This document shows positions 32,671 through 44,263 of a stretch of DNA of 64,000 nucleotides, piece after piece. Source of the DNA: Strigops habroptila (Eukaryota > Chordata > Aves > Psittaciformes > Psittacidae); NCBI RefSeq assembly GCF_004027225.2, contig NC_044298.2, positions 186,001 to 250,000 of the forward strand, read 5' to 3'. Under the pieces are notes generated by a model. That model had not been told where the DNA came from, ran no database searches, and worked only from the letters and a program-made list of their open reading frames with translations. A program made the translations under genes and the position numbers. The first letter of the stretch is position 1. Every line of letters begins with the position of its first letter.

Positions 32671-33959
32671 CAGATTCCACATCACACCACACTGCAGGGG
32701 GGTGAAGGCAGCACCGTGCTGGGGATGCTGGCAAAGGGTCCTCACTAGGGCTCTGCTGATGCTTAGGGGTGGGTGCAGCGGGGTCCTGCCCTGGCACCCC
32801 ACTTCTCAATTTATCAAGGCTCAGGATCCAAGCCTGCATAAACGGAGGGGTCCAAGCCTGGGTCCCAACATCCTGGCACAGGAGGGGTCACCCTCCGTCT
32901 GTCTTGGTGTCAGAGAGGATGGGAACGATCTGTCCCTGTGGTGAGGCCAGTGCTGGCCTTGGGGAAGCTGTGCCAGCGCAGGGGTGGCCCTGACTCAGTT
33001 CCTCTCTTGGCCACAGCCGGTCTGTGGGACTGGGCAGGATGCTGAGGGTGGCTGCAACTCTCCTCTTGGTTGATTTCATCCCTTCTCTCTCATGGTGGCT
33101 CCTGGCTGAGGGCTCAGCACACTGGTTCCCGCTCATCCATCAGAAGCATCTCCCAGCTCTGGCACCGGGTGAGGGCTGGGGTGCTCGAGGGGATGCCCGA
33201 GGTTTGGCGCTGAGAGTTTGGGGGGGATGAAGGGCAGCACATCTGCACTCAGCTTTGCAGCCAAAGTATGGGTAGAGCCAGGAATCTCTGTCCCCCAGGA
33301 GCCAGCGCCGGTGACACATTGCCCAGCCATGGGTCCAGGATCAGGGTGAATCCCGGGTTTAAGACAATGGGTGGGAAGGAAGCAATCAGAAAGCAAACAG
33401 CAGAGCGTTCTCTGACCACACAGGGCTTCAGTGCAATAAATAGAAGGAAAAGGATAAAAATAGCCCCCAGTGTCGACCGGAGAGGAAGCAGGGCTGCTGT
33501 GGGGTCAGGGGGTTGCTCTCCCAACCCACCCCAAAGTCCTGAGCCACGGGTAGGGTGATGACCTGCAGTGCTCCATAGGACAGTATCCAGGGGCAGGAAT
33601 GATGAGTGGGCTTTAGGGAAGGTTCCTGAGCCCTCGCGAAATTCGCTGCACCCCATGTCCTTGCGGAGGTTTTGTGCTTCCTCTGCATGTTCCCAGCCCT
33701 TAGGACCCAGCCGAGCTGCACCTTCATTTGAGCACAAGCAAAGTCCAGCTGTTAAGGCACAAGGGCTGGCCTGGCAGCCGGGAATAACCTCGGGATGCTG
33801 GAGTGGGGTCTCTGGGCTTGGCTATCTAATGCAAGCGCCTTCCCTGGCTGCCAGCGCTCCCGCTCCACATTTGGGCTGCGTTCGGAAGGGAGGAAGGGAG
33901 GGCGCAGGCACGGACCTGGAAGCAAAATGCTGTCACGCTCCCTTCCTATGAGCGAGAAC

Positions 33960-34500
33960 AAACCTCGTCTCAGCCCAAACCTGCCCTGCACCCCCCGGGG
34001 TGACACCGGGAGACCCCCGGGCGGCACCAGGACCCGGTGCAAGGTCTGGGGGGGGCACAGTGGGGTCCCCCCTCCCCATGGCCCCGCTGCTGGGGCGCAG
34101 CTGGAGCCCTCACAGGGCTTTGCCGCTTTAAACCTGCCTCTCCCACGTGCTGTCTGGTTGTGCTGGAGACGGTGACGCAGGCGGGACGTCAATGGGCGCT
34201 GTGGGAGAATTTAGACCCGGAGAGGAAGATGGGGGCAGGGAGGAAGGACCATGGCAGGGAGCAGGGGGCCGGCGGGGGTGAATGGCCGGGGCAGGAGGGA
34301 CCCGGCCTCCGGCGCTCTGCGGTCCCCCGGGAGCATCACTCGCTCCGTGCCAAGTCCCTGCCACATCCCCCCGCTCCAGGCAAACACGGGGCCTGCGCCG
34401 GCTTGCGAGGGCAATAATCCTCCTCCAGCGCAGCCAGGGGACACGTGAAGGCGCTGTGGCACCCCCCGGCCTTGTCACCGCACGTGTGGCACCCCTGTCC
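33960..34500. promoter_or_regulatory. Small CpG-rich patch with CRE-like motifs
   Basis: CpG and GC content rise clearly relative to the flanks. Motifs include GTGACGCAGG (34174-34183) and GGACGTCAATGG (34186-34197), both resembling CRE/ATF sites. No protein-coding first exon is evident; this could be an orphan promoter or an enhancer. Confidence 0.35.
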
Positions 34501-34576
34501 TCCCCGCGGGGCGCGGGTGCAGTGTATGCCGGGCTCTGCGTGGCACCGTGTGCTGGCACGTCCCCAACAGGCACGG

Positions 34577-34765
34577 GGTGCCACGGGGAGCAGGGCTGGT
34601 GGGGACCCCCCATTGTGGTGCCATGGAGAGCAGGGCTGGATGAGACCCCCCCATCGTGGTGCCACGGGGAGCAGGGCTCGTGGGGACCCCCATCACAGTG
34701 CCACAGGGACCCTCACTGCAGTGCCACAAGGACCCCCATTGCGGTGCCACAGGGCTAGTGGGGAC
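34577..34765. repeat. Minisatellite, ~40-bp unit shrinking to 23 bp
   Basis: Starts of the GGTGCCAC-like unit fall at 34577, 34617, 34658, 34697, 34720 and 34743, so three copies of about 40 bp are followed by copies of 23 bp lacking the GGGGAGCAGGGCT segment. Confidence 0.85.
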
Positions 34766-35782
34766 CCTGGGGTGTCCCTGGGGCTGCCCCTGGGCTCGGG
34801 GCTGGTTCAACCTCATGGGTGCATCGCATTGCTTCCCCTCTCCAGCCGGTGTTTGCTGCCCTGTCCTCAAGGGTGGCCTGTGCCACCACCATGGGCATCG
34901 CCACCCCAGAGATACCCCCAGGGACACCCCAGGGACAGGGTCTGGCTGGTGCAGGGCTGGCAGCAGACCCACAGCCCCCTCCCTAGCTTGAAGCTCTGCA
35001 GCATCCCAAGGGCGATGGCATTGCTAGGCACGAGCTGGCGGCAGCACTTCAGCACCAAGATGAGCCACAACCTTTGCTTCTTCACCGCATCTGAGTCCCA
35101 CCTTCCTAAGAGCCAAACTGGTCTCCTCAAAAGCAGCTTGGCTCAGATGGGGGGGACAGCAGAAGAGAGAGCAAAGGTCTCAAGGGTAGAGTTGCTGCTC
35201 CAGCTCTCAGCCTCTTAGCTTCGAAGTCAGCTCTCAGCCAGCTCCTCTCTCTGCACTCGGAGCAGGGAAGGAGCAACCGATTTTCCCACTTTAGGTTTTG
35301 GGGTGTCTCTTTGTTTTACTCGCCCGAGGCTGTAGGTGGCTGCATATCTTGGAAGACACAGGATTCCTCCCTTCTCACCCGCTGGCACAGGGCGAGGGAA
35401 AGCAATTCCCACTGTCAGGAGGCTGCGTACCAGCTGCACGAAGCAGCAGCCTGGTGTGGGAAGGGAGTTACTCAGCATTTGGTTCCCAAGAGAAAAAAAA
35501 GAACCAACTCCAACTGACTTTCCAAAATACTTGGAGGTTCATCGTAATGTTCTCGTCTTCATCTCATAAATATCCTGGGCTGGATCCTTCCCTCTTCCCC
35601 AGCCCATGGCTCAAAGGGAGGCCCTGGAGCTGCACATCAGGAGGACTATTTCTATTTGGTATTTCTTTGGCTACATGATCTCAGTTGATTGGAAAACAAA
35701 CCCCAGAGAATCCTTGAGGAGAGGCTGCAAACAGCGCTCGGTTGGGATGACTAATCCCATCTCTATCTAAACTAACAGGGTG

Positions 35783-35792
35783 CTAAAAATAG
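35783..35792. promoter_or_regulatory. Consensus MEF2 binding site
   Basis: CTAAAAATAG, ten of ten with YTAWWWWTAR, inside an AT-rich patch at 35,690-35,890 that also contains AATAAATATC and TAGAAATATG. Confidence 0.45.
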
Positions 35793-36024
35793 CCCCTTTT
35801 CTAACAATAAATATCATAAAATAACCAACTGACAACAAACGGCCCCCAAAAGCCAAACACGCTGAAAAGTCCACTAGAAATATGTGTGGTGATGGGGGAA
35901 GGAGCCAGCAGGAAACTACGTCACTGAGGCAGGGGGGTGATGAGGGCAGAGGTGCCTGTGCCACCAGTGATGCTCCGGTTGGAGCCAGCCTCTCCTTTGA
36001 GCATGTCCTACCTCTTGTCCTAAT

Positions 36025-36386
36025 GAATCATAGAATCATAGAACCATGGAATGGTTTGGGCTGAAGGGACCTTAAAGCTCCTCCAGCTCCAAGCCCCTGC
36101 CACGGGCAGGGACACCTTCCACTAGAGCAGGTTGCTCCAAGCCCCTGTGTCCAACCTGGCCTTGAACACTGCCAGGGATGGGGCAGCCACAGCTTCTCTG
36201 GGCACCCTGTGCCAGCGCCTCAGCACCCTCACAGGGAAGAGCTTCTGCCTCAGAGCTCATCTCAATCTCCCCTCTGGCAGGTTAAAGCCATTCCCCTTGC
36301 CCTGTCCCTCCATCCCTTGTCCAAAGCCCCTCTCCAGGTTTCTTGTGGCTCCTTTAGGCGCTGGAGCTGCTCTAAGGTCTCCCCAG
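36025..36386 (-). mobile_element. CR1 LINE 3' end, antisense
   Basis: Begins GAATCATAGAATCATAGAAC with two octamer units, then the full 3' region with the GGCAGGTTAAAGCC type-specific segment. One of the best-preserved copies. Confidence 0.96.
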
Positions 36387-38225
36387 AGCACAGCAAAGGG
36401 GGAGAAGCCCCTCCATGACCTGCTACTCCCACTCTGGGGGTGCAGCCCAGCACACGGTGGGGTTCTGGGCTCTGATACTTGTCTCTTTGCTGGTCTGTCC
36501 CAGGTTAAGGCTGCAGGGAAGGCTGCAGGTGCTGTGCTCTGGCGTGGGGTGCACCCACCAGGAAGCCCATCCCAGAGTGGCCGGCTGTGTCCGTGCCAGC
36601 ATCCCGGTGCCAAGCATCTGCTATGCCCCATAGCAGGACCCCTTTCCCAGCTCTGGGATGCAGGTCCTCTCACTCTTCCCTGCCCACATGCCTCCTGGAG
36701 CTGGGTGCTCACCACACACCTCAACTCCTACTTATCCACACACCAGGAGCCTCATCCCACACCCAGAGTGTTGCAAAACACCCCCTCGGCTGAGTCACTG
36801 GCATTGGGAACCTCTTCCTGTCGTCCCGGCCTGGGATAGGGCTTGAGGAAGAGCCATCCGGGATGAACAGTCCCAATGGGAGCAAATGCGTGCCCCAGCC
36901 TCCCGCATCACCTTGGACTTTGGGGTGGTAACCGGGGTTTTTGGGTTTGGGCAGCACCTTGTGCCATGGAGGAGCAGGAGGCCAGCGCCACATGGGTGAT
37001 GGTCAACGGCTCTGGGCATCATCTTGGTACAAATGCAATGTTTGGCTTTGCTCCCCATCCCTGGCAACTCCCCTGTGGTTGGTTTTGGGTTCTAAGGGCA
37101 CTGGAAGCAGTGGTATTCTCAGTGCTCCAGCTGGATGTGACCCAGCGGGGCTGGGACATCCTTGTCCCTGGTCCCTAGCCCCTTGTGCTTGGACAATGGC
37201 CTTGTGTGTGACAGTTATCACCCTGTCTTCTGGGGCATCAGACTCCCACTGGACTCATGCCACTGGGATGGGAAGGTGGGTTGTGGGGATCCATGAAACA
37301 TCTCCCATGGAGCCTCCAACCCTTGACACGAGCTTCCTTCTGCCAGGAGCAGACCCACACCAGCTTGGTTTGTATTTGTTCTGCTTTATGGCGCACCATG
37401 GCACATGAATTGCTGGGAAAGGACAGCCTGTGTCCCAGCCATCCCGTACGGCATTCCTCTGGCCAGTGCTTGGCAGTGGGAGAGCTCATCCGGTGGGAGA
37501 ACCATCGCCAGCCATGCTCCTTGGTCCATATCCATCCACCATCCCCAGGTGCCAGCACTGCCCTGATGTGCAGCGCCAGACGATGCCAAGATGGGAGGAA
37601 TAGCACCAGGTCCCCAATACCCCTAAAAACCCAATTCCTGCCCCAATCCACAGCCCCAAGAGCCCTGGCGAGGAGCGAGCTCTGCGGCAGGAGTCATTGT
37701 TCAACAGGTTGGATCTCTTGAGGGCAACCACAGAGCAATTTACCCGGATTGAAGCTACAGGAGGAGCAGGAGGAGAGGGAACGTAATGCCCCGGAGTGCA
37801 GGATGTGCTTTGATGTGGCCAGTCCGTGCTGGTGGCACGTCCTTGGCCGCGTGTGCCCGGCCCCAAGGACTTGGTGCTCAGGGAAGTGCAGGTGTCCTGC
37901 TGGAGCCCCGTGTGTGGGAGATGCCCAGAGCAGTCCCATGGCACAATGTGGCCGTACCAGGATGTTTTCCTGCTTCCAAGTGCTGGATCCAGACCACTGG
38001 TGCAGAACCAGCCCCGTCACTGGAATGGGGGTGACAAACGTGGCTTGTAGGGACCCACACCAAGACTGACCCCCACCCCCCTCCCCTGAGCCTCATCCTC
38101 CCCATGGGGGCGAAACCCCCCCTGACCCCCCATCACCGCAGCCCCTATCCCGCTGCTGGGGGAAGCACCCACATGAGTGTGGCTGCACTGGATGCTGCGG
38201 GTGGGAGATGGGGTCGTGGCTTTGC
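36387..38225. other. Intergenic segment upstream of the MEF2D CpG island
   Basis: No repeat family or exon recognised. Open frames are short and resemble nothing known. Confidence 0.5.
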
Positions 38226-38735
38226 TCCCCCCAGCCCCGTTTCTGACCCCGCTGTGTCCCCCAGCCCCTGTTCTTACCCCCCTTCCTCCCTGGCTCTTTC
38301 ACCCCTCCGCCTCTCCCCCCCCCCAGCTCTGCCCTCATCCAGCTCTGTTCCCCCCCCATCTCTTTCCTCCCCCCCCAGTTCTGTTACCCCCTCCAGCTCT
38401 GCCCCCCCCCGGCTTTGCTCGCCCCCCCGACTCTGTTCCTCCCCCCATGCCCTGGGTCTATCCCCCAGCCCCTGTTCTGTTCCCTCCCAACCCCATCTTT
38501 GCCCCCCCCCAGCTCTGTTACCCCCCTAGATCTGCCCCCCCGGCTCTGTTACCTCCCTAGATCTGCCCGCCTCCCCCCCCCGGCTCTGTTACCCCCCAGT
38601 TCTGCCTCCCCCCTCCCCCCCCCGGTTCTGCCCCCCCCCTCCAGCTCCATTCTCCCCCCTCCCAAGCTCCGTCCCGCCCCCCCAAGCTCCGGCTCCCCCC
38701 CGTCCCGCCCCCCCCCTGGCCCGGCCCCGCTCCCC
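38226..38735 (+). repeat. C-rich polypyrimidine tract upstream of the CpG island
   Basis: About 500 bp made mostly of C runs of 5-9 separated by short words such as AGCTCTGTT and GGCTCTGTTAC, a degenerate repeat of roughly 15-30 bp. The minus strand has many G runs suited to G-quadruplexes. It ends at the CpG island. Confidence 0.85.
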
Positions 38736-38860
38736 CGCGGCCATTGGCCGCCCGCGCTGCGCCGCGTCCTGACGCTGGGCCGGGCCCGGCCATGGTCGCT
38801 CCGCGCCGGCTCCGCCGCAGCCCCGGGAGGAGGCGGCCGCCGGGCTCTGCGCCCGCGCAG
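38736..38860 (+). promoter_or_regulatory. MEF2D: Probable MEF2D CpG-island promoter and first exon (form 1a)
   Basis: A CpG-dense segment with a symmetric CCAAT element (GGCCATTGGCCG, 38739-38750) is followed by GC-rich sequence ending at a 5' splice site, CGCGCAG|GTGGGT, with the donor at 38861. No TATA box. In human the next gene beyond IQGAP3 in this direction and orientation is MEF2D, so a noncoding MEF2D first exon is the best reading. The segment does contain an ATG (38792), but no recognised protein. Confidence 0.5.
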
Positions 38861-39129
38861 GTGGGTCCGGCCCCGCTCGGTCCCTTCACGTGGGGGTCGG
38901 GGCGTTATTAATCGTCACCTTCTAATTAATCGCTATTAATTTATCATCTTTGCGTTACTTCCGACAGCACCCCCCCCCACACCCCTTGGTGCCGTCGGTG
39001 TGTGATTTTAAACGGGGGTGGGGGCTTTGGTACCCTTTGGTACCCCCCCATCCCCCGTGCTGCGCGGTGCCGCCCCGAGGCGGCGGGGATGGGCGAGCAC
39101 ATCCTTCCCCCCCCCCTCCGCCACCCCCC

Positions 39130-39269
39130 TTCGCTTCGCTTCCCTCCCCTCCCCTCCCCTCCCCTTCCCTTCCCCTCCCCGGCGCCGCTTCAAAACAAAC
39201 CGTCACCAAAATGGTGCAGAGGTGAAGGAGGGGAGAGGGGAGGAAGGGGAAGAAGCGGCGCTTCGGCAG
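39130..39269 (+). promoter_or_regulatory. MEF2D: Second candidate first exon (form 1b) with CCCCT-repeat core
   Basis: A CCCCT/CCCTTCC pyrimidine run (about 39,140-39,180) precedes GGCGCCGCTTCAAAAC, then a purine-rich stretch ends at CTTCGGCAG|GTGAGG (donor at 39270). The layout suits an alternative TATA-less first exon of the same gene. MEF2 genes are known to use several noncoding first exons. Assignment is by synteny. Confidence 0.45.
39211..39225 (+). other. Minimal upstream ORF (MVQR) in candidate exon 1b
   Basis: ATG GTG CAG AGG TGA, with A at -3 and G at +4, a strong initiation context. If exon 1b is transcribed from upstream of 39211 this would be a four-codon uORF able to restrain translation of the main frame. 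Confidence 0.35.
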
Positions 39270-42200
39270 GTGAGGGGGGGGCGATGCGCGGGGATGGGGC
39301 CCGCTGGGTGCTGCTGGTGGGGTGGGGGGGCTCCCGCTGCACGGTGATGGAGCCCGAGGGGTTGCACTCCCGTGGGAATCCCTCCCGCACGCACCCCGGT
39401 GACAGCCGCCACCTCGAAGGAGCGGGGGAGAAGCGGGGGTGAGGGGTTTGGAGCGGGGGGTGATGCTGTGGGACCCGGGGTGTCGGGATGGGGGGGGGAG
39501 CTGTGGTTTGATTGGTAAGAGCAGCGGTTTGAGGCTGAATCGAGGCCTTGCTCCGGTGCCCCCGGAGCTGGCAGCGGTGGGGTTGGTTCCCAGAGTGGGG
39601 GGCAAGGCGCCGGTGTTGCCCCCAGGACATCGAGGCCATGGGGGGAGCAATGCGCTGTGCGGGGCGTCCGGCATCTGGGTGCTGCTGAGCATCTGGGAAG
39701 CTCTTTGCCAGCGGCTTCTCTCCTTCCCAGCAGCGCGCCCCTCAGCTTTGGGGGTGGCTTTTGGTTCTGTATTTATCACCCCCCCACACCCCCTGCCTTG
39801 CACACGCCAGTGAGACACACGTGTGTGCACACACACACATGTGCACGCACATACACGCAGCCCAGGAGCCCCGCGGCTCCACATGGACACAAACTGGGGT
39901 GTCCCCCCCTCCTCATCCTCCCCGTCCATGCGGATCTGACTGGTGACCGGCCGCAGGCAGGGTCTGGGCAGGCACCAGTAAGTGGAGCACATCTGGTGTG
40001 AATTCCTCCCAGTGTCCCTGCCCCTGTTCCCACCCTGATCCTGCCTTTCCAAAGCCGCTTCTCCCGCAGCGCATGGTCCCACGTGGATTTTCCGGCTGGT
40101 GTTGCTTTGCCAAGGTGGGTGCTCTCATGTCCTGGTGTCCCAGGACATCCAGGCGGTGGGGATGGGGCTGTGCCAGGCTCGGCACCACAGGGAGGCTGCG
40201 GGAGCTGCATCCCCTCATCCAGGCGAGGGGCTGCAGGTTCTGAGGGTGGGAAAGGTTGATTTGGGGTGTTTTCTTTCTGTTCTTTCACCGGGTGCTGGTG
40301 GCCTCGGCCCGGGAAGCGCCTGGGGCTGCGCTTGTTCCTTGGAAGTGCAGTGAGCTGCCTGCTCTGCCCTCCGGATTGCTGCCCGTGGGCTCCTGAAGGT
40401 CACAGACCTCTGGATGGGCCTCATGGCTTCTCCTTTCCAACCCCCCCTTTCCTTGCCCTTCATCCCTGCAGTTGTCGTGGCTTTGCCAGGCTGAGGCATC
40501 CGCACTTGTGCTGTGCTGGGAGCAGGTGGCCTCTGTCCCCCCAGTGCCGCTCGGGTTTCCAGAATGCTGGAATAGCGCCGTCGCCTCCGCCACGCCGGGG
40601 ATTTAACGTGCTGAAGGGGCTTTACCTCCTGCGTCTGGGGGGGGTCAGCACTTCCAGTGCTGCCCCAGTTCCCCCACCAGCACAAACCATCTCGTGCTGG
40701 GGGGTTACATCCCTGCATCTTCTCCAGGGACCTTGAGAAGTGACCTTGGGCACATCCCTTTGCTTCCCCGCGCCTCGGTGTTGCTCTCAGGAAGAGGATG
40801 GTGGTTTATGTGTTTGATTCCGCCCCCCCCCCCTTCCCTCCTGGTTGGTGTAGGGCTCTTGGCTCCATTTGCGAAGTGCAACTGCGGAGCTGGAAAGGGC
40901 TGTTGCTATTTTATCCTGTCCCCGAGCGGGCAGGGTGGAGGCTCGGACGGTGCCGGAGTCGCCCGGGGTGGATTTTTCCCAGGCTGCCAAGTGAAACAAG
41001 TGGGGTCTGATTCTCATTTAATGCCGCAGCCCTTTACTGTGACTCTGGCAACGTAAAGGAGCCTAAATATGGTCATAAACCACATCCACTTCGAGGTCCC
41101 TCCATGCTGCCAGGGCAGCCAAACGGCATCTTTGTGCTAGGGAGAACAAAGCCCAAAGTGTTGGACAAAAAGTCCGGGAGCGGGACCCAGCTCTGTGGTG
41201 CCGGGAGATGCTGGGGAAGGATGTCGCAGAGGAAGGATGGAGAGGGTGGAGGGTGATGCCACCCAGTTCATCCCACAGGACCAGGAGGGCTCTGCCACTG
41301 TGACCCCAAAACCCATCAGTGGGGAAGGGGCAGAAATTGCTTTTCCCTCTTTTTTTGCCCCAAGCCAGAGTTGCTTCCTGGGGTCAGGTCAGCATCGCTC
41401 GGATGGACCTGCCATGGGATGCTGCGTGCTGTCCCTCCAGCGATGGGTTGCGGTGGTGGCTTCTTTGGGAGCAGAGGGAAAAGAGGGAGAGGGATGCGTG
41501 GCACTGGCATCACCGGGCCACTGCTGCCCCTGGTTGCCCAGTGCCGGCGGAGATGCCGCAGTGGAGCGAGTGGCCCTGGCCAGGCGCTGCCCAAGGGTTG
41601 GGAAGTGAGCCGGCAGCATCCCATTAAATCCCGTTAGTACCCGGGAGCACACACCGAGGTGGCCCGAGCTAATGGGGGCTGTTGTGTAGATGCTCCGGCC
41701 GGACTTCCCCATCTGCAGGCAGAGCTAAAAATACCCCCTTTGACTCTCCCCATCTGTGCCGAGCGCCAGGGGCTCGCTCTGGTTTTTGGTCGCTGTTTTG
41801 GCAGTTCCTCGAGGCTGAGCCATCCCGAGTTCTGAGGTGACTCTATTGCAGATGACATTCCTGCCCCCGGGAAGCTATGGCTCTGCTCTAGCCAGGCGCG
41901 GCCGGCATAGAGCAAGTGAGTCACAGCAGGGGCAGGGAGGAGGAGGAGGAGGAAGCGCAGAATCCCGCGGCTGTGCTGGGTGGGAACGGGATGCCCCCGG
42001 TGACAGCAGGACCATAGGATGCATCAGCCCCTCACCTCCTTGAGGTGGTATTTATTCCTTTCCCATCAATGCACCTCTAATTCCTTTCTCCTTCATTTCC
42101 CCCCCCCTAATTAGAGCAGCTTTCAATAAAAAGCTGGAATTTCTTCCTCATTTTGTTTGATGGGAGTTTAGGCAGTGCCGGAAAGACCTCGAGGTTTTTC

Positions 42201-42710
42201 CCTGTGCCTTGTTTGAGCAGCAGTTTGCTTTTGCTTTCAAGATGGATCTAGCTGTCTGCCTGCCAGCAGCTCTACCTCCACAGATCTGTCGGGTTTCATC
42301 TCGCGCTCCAGTTTGGTTTCCTTGTGGTTTTTCCTTATGTTTTTCCTTTTCCCTTGCTCCTGGTGTCTCCCTGCTGGAGCTCCCCACTGCTTGAAAACCA
42401 GACAAGAGCTTGCATCCTCTAAGGAATAAACCCCCATGTGGAGTTAAATACGTGGATTTGGGGTGATTTATTGGGGGGGGGGGACACAGACTGTATGTTT
42501 GCTTTCTCTTAAATGGTGGCTGAAAGGATGGGGGGAGTGAGGCCTCTGAGCTATGTGGGGAGAGTTTTGGTGGGAAGCTCGGCCCGTTTTCATGGGGTTT
42601 GCGTTGAGGTTGGGGGATGCAGCAGCTGCTCCTCAGTTTCCCATGTGCACTCTCCCGAGCTATAGGTGCCCCTAGATAACAGCGGGGTGGTGGTTATGGG
42701 TGAGCTGAGC
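39270..42710 (+). other. Presumed MEF2D intron, proximal part
   Basis: The first 300 bp are G-rich on the plus strand. Then there is unique sequence, with a CA/TG-rich stretch at 39,810-39,862. No protein-coding exon recognised. CTAAATATGG lies at 41063-41072. Confidence 0.45.
39810..39862. repeat. Degenerate CA/TG dinucleotide repeat
   Basis: ACACGTGTGTGCACACACAC and following CATGTGCACGCACATACACG, alternating purine-pyrimidine. Confidence 0.85.
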
Positions 42711-43061
42711 TGTGTGGAGACCTCACAGCAGCTTCCAGTGTCTGAAGGGGGCTACAAGGATGCTGGAGAGGGACCTTCATCGGGGCCTGGAGCGATAGGA
42801 CAAGGGGTGATGGGTTCAAACTGAAACAGGGGAAGTTCAGGTTGGAGATAAGGCAGAAGCTCTTCCCCGTGAGGGTGCTGAGGCGCTGGCACAGGGTGCC
42901 CAGAGAAGCTGTGGCTGCCCCATCCCTGGCAGTGTTCAAGGCCAGGTTGGACACAGGGGCTTGGAGCAACCTGCTCTAGTGGAAGGTGTCCCTGCCTGTG
43001 GCAGGGGGTTGGAGCTGGATGAGGTTCAAGGTCCCTTCCAACCCAAACCAGTCTCTATGAC
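42711..43061 (+). mobile_element. CR1 LINE 3' end, sense
   Basis: Carries the GTTCAAACTGAAACAGGGGA type-specific segment and ends ACCAGTCTCTATGA. Confidence 0.95.
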
Positions 43062-43584
43062 AGCAAAGCACCAGATTGGTGCCAGGCGGGTGTCTTGGTG
43101 CGCACGGTGAGGACAAGCCGGTAGGGCAGGATGGTGCCCGCGCTGGGATGTGTCAGGCTGTGGCCACCACCCAGGAGCCACCGTGGTGTCCTGTCCCGAA
43201 GCAGCCAGACTGGACCATGCCGGGGCTGCATGTTTCACTCTGTGCCGAGCAGGACATGTATGATTTCCCAACATGCAATTATCCGTTGGTTTTCCTGGAG
43301 GCTCCGGTGGCTGCGTGTGGAAGGGGCTCCGCAGCACCCGCATTCCCAGCCTTCCTCCTTTTAATTGACCAGCACTAATTGAAATCCAGAAGCAGGGAGC
43401 TGAGTCCTTGCCATCTGTGCTGACATTGCCCCGATGCCCCAGCGTGGACATCTCAAGGTCAAAGCTGTGCTGCGGTGTCTTCGGGCATGAGCCAGCGCAG
43501 GGTTGAAGTGCTCCCACCTCCTCTCTTGACTCAGTGTTGTTTTGGGGTTGGAAAGGTGGTAATTAAATGACCTATTTCTGGGCA

Positions 43585-43612
43585 AGGAGGAAGAGGAGGA
43601 GGAGGAGGAGGA
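43585..43612 (+). repeat. (GGA)n purine tract
   Basis: GGAGGAAGAGGAGGAGGAGG and continuation; pure purine for about 28 bases. Confidence 0.9.
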
Positions 43613-43959
43613 ATTGTTTCTCTTTCCAGAACTTCAAACAGCTTCCAGCAAGCGGCCGGCACCATCCCAAAACCGCTTCCACAGGAGGAGGTGCCTCCCA
43701 TCTGGATGCTTAGGGTGCGTGTGGGGTCCGGGTGCCATGGGGAGGGAAGGGTGATCTCCTCCGCAGCTCTTCCCCCTTTCATAGGAAGGAGGAAGATTCA
43801 TCTCCCCAGTTTTTTATGGTTTAATTTCTTTTTCCGGCCCCAAAAGGGAGTAAAGAGATTTCGGAGGCAGCAAACGGGGCCAGGTCCCTGACCCGAGCCC
43901 ACCCCAGGGCTGCAAGGGGGTCACATCGTATAGGCTCATCTGAGAAGGCGGCAAAGGGA

Positions 43960-44007
43960 TTCCTCCTCCTCCTCCTCCTTCTCCTTCTCCTTTTCCTCTT
44001 CCTTCTG
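43960..44007 (+). repeat. (TCC)n / (CTT)n pyrimidine tract
   Basis: TTCCTCCTCCTCCTCCTCCT grading into CTTCTCCTTCTCC. Its 5' part is the reverse complement of the (GGA)n tract at 43585. Confidence 0.9.
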
Positions 44008-44239
44008 CAACAGGGGGAGATTATTGGCATCATCCTGCACCCCACAGCAGTGTGCTGGGGGCTGTTGGCAGCATGTCCCCTACCCAGGAGGATGCAGTGG
44101 AGCTCGTGGCGTGGAAGGTGTTAATGATGGATATAAGCAGTGGTTATAAGTAGTCTTGGTTGAAAGTTTTCATCTGCCTTTTGAAATGAAAGTGCCTTTT
44201 GGAACAATGTGACTTTTCTCCATCTTTTTGGAAAGCTTC

Positions 44240-44263
44240 ATTATCATTATTATTATTATTATT
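44240..44263 (+). repeat. (ATT)n microsatellite
   Basis: ATTATCATTATTATTATTAT and continuation. Confidence 0.9.

Larger units (their letters stand above)
32671..36024. other. Intergenic segment with CpG patch, minisatellite and MEF2 site
   Basis: No protein-coding exon recognised. It includes an AT-rich conserved-looking patch at 33,350-33,470, a CpG-rich stretch at 33,960-34,500, a minisatellite at 34,577-34,760 and a perfect MEF2 site at 35,783. Confidence 0.5.

Noticed and set aside
38955-40082. 375-codon minus-strand frame over the CpG island
   Set aside because: GC-rich DNA without stop codons; low-complexity proline/glycine peptide, no homology recognised, antisense to the likely promoter.
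41852-41915. 64-nt segment between CTCTATTGCAG and GTGAGT
   Set aside because: Splice-like flanks alone are common by chance; no supporting homology.
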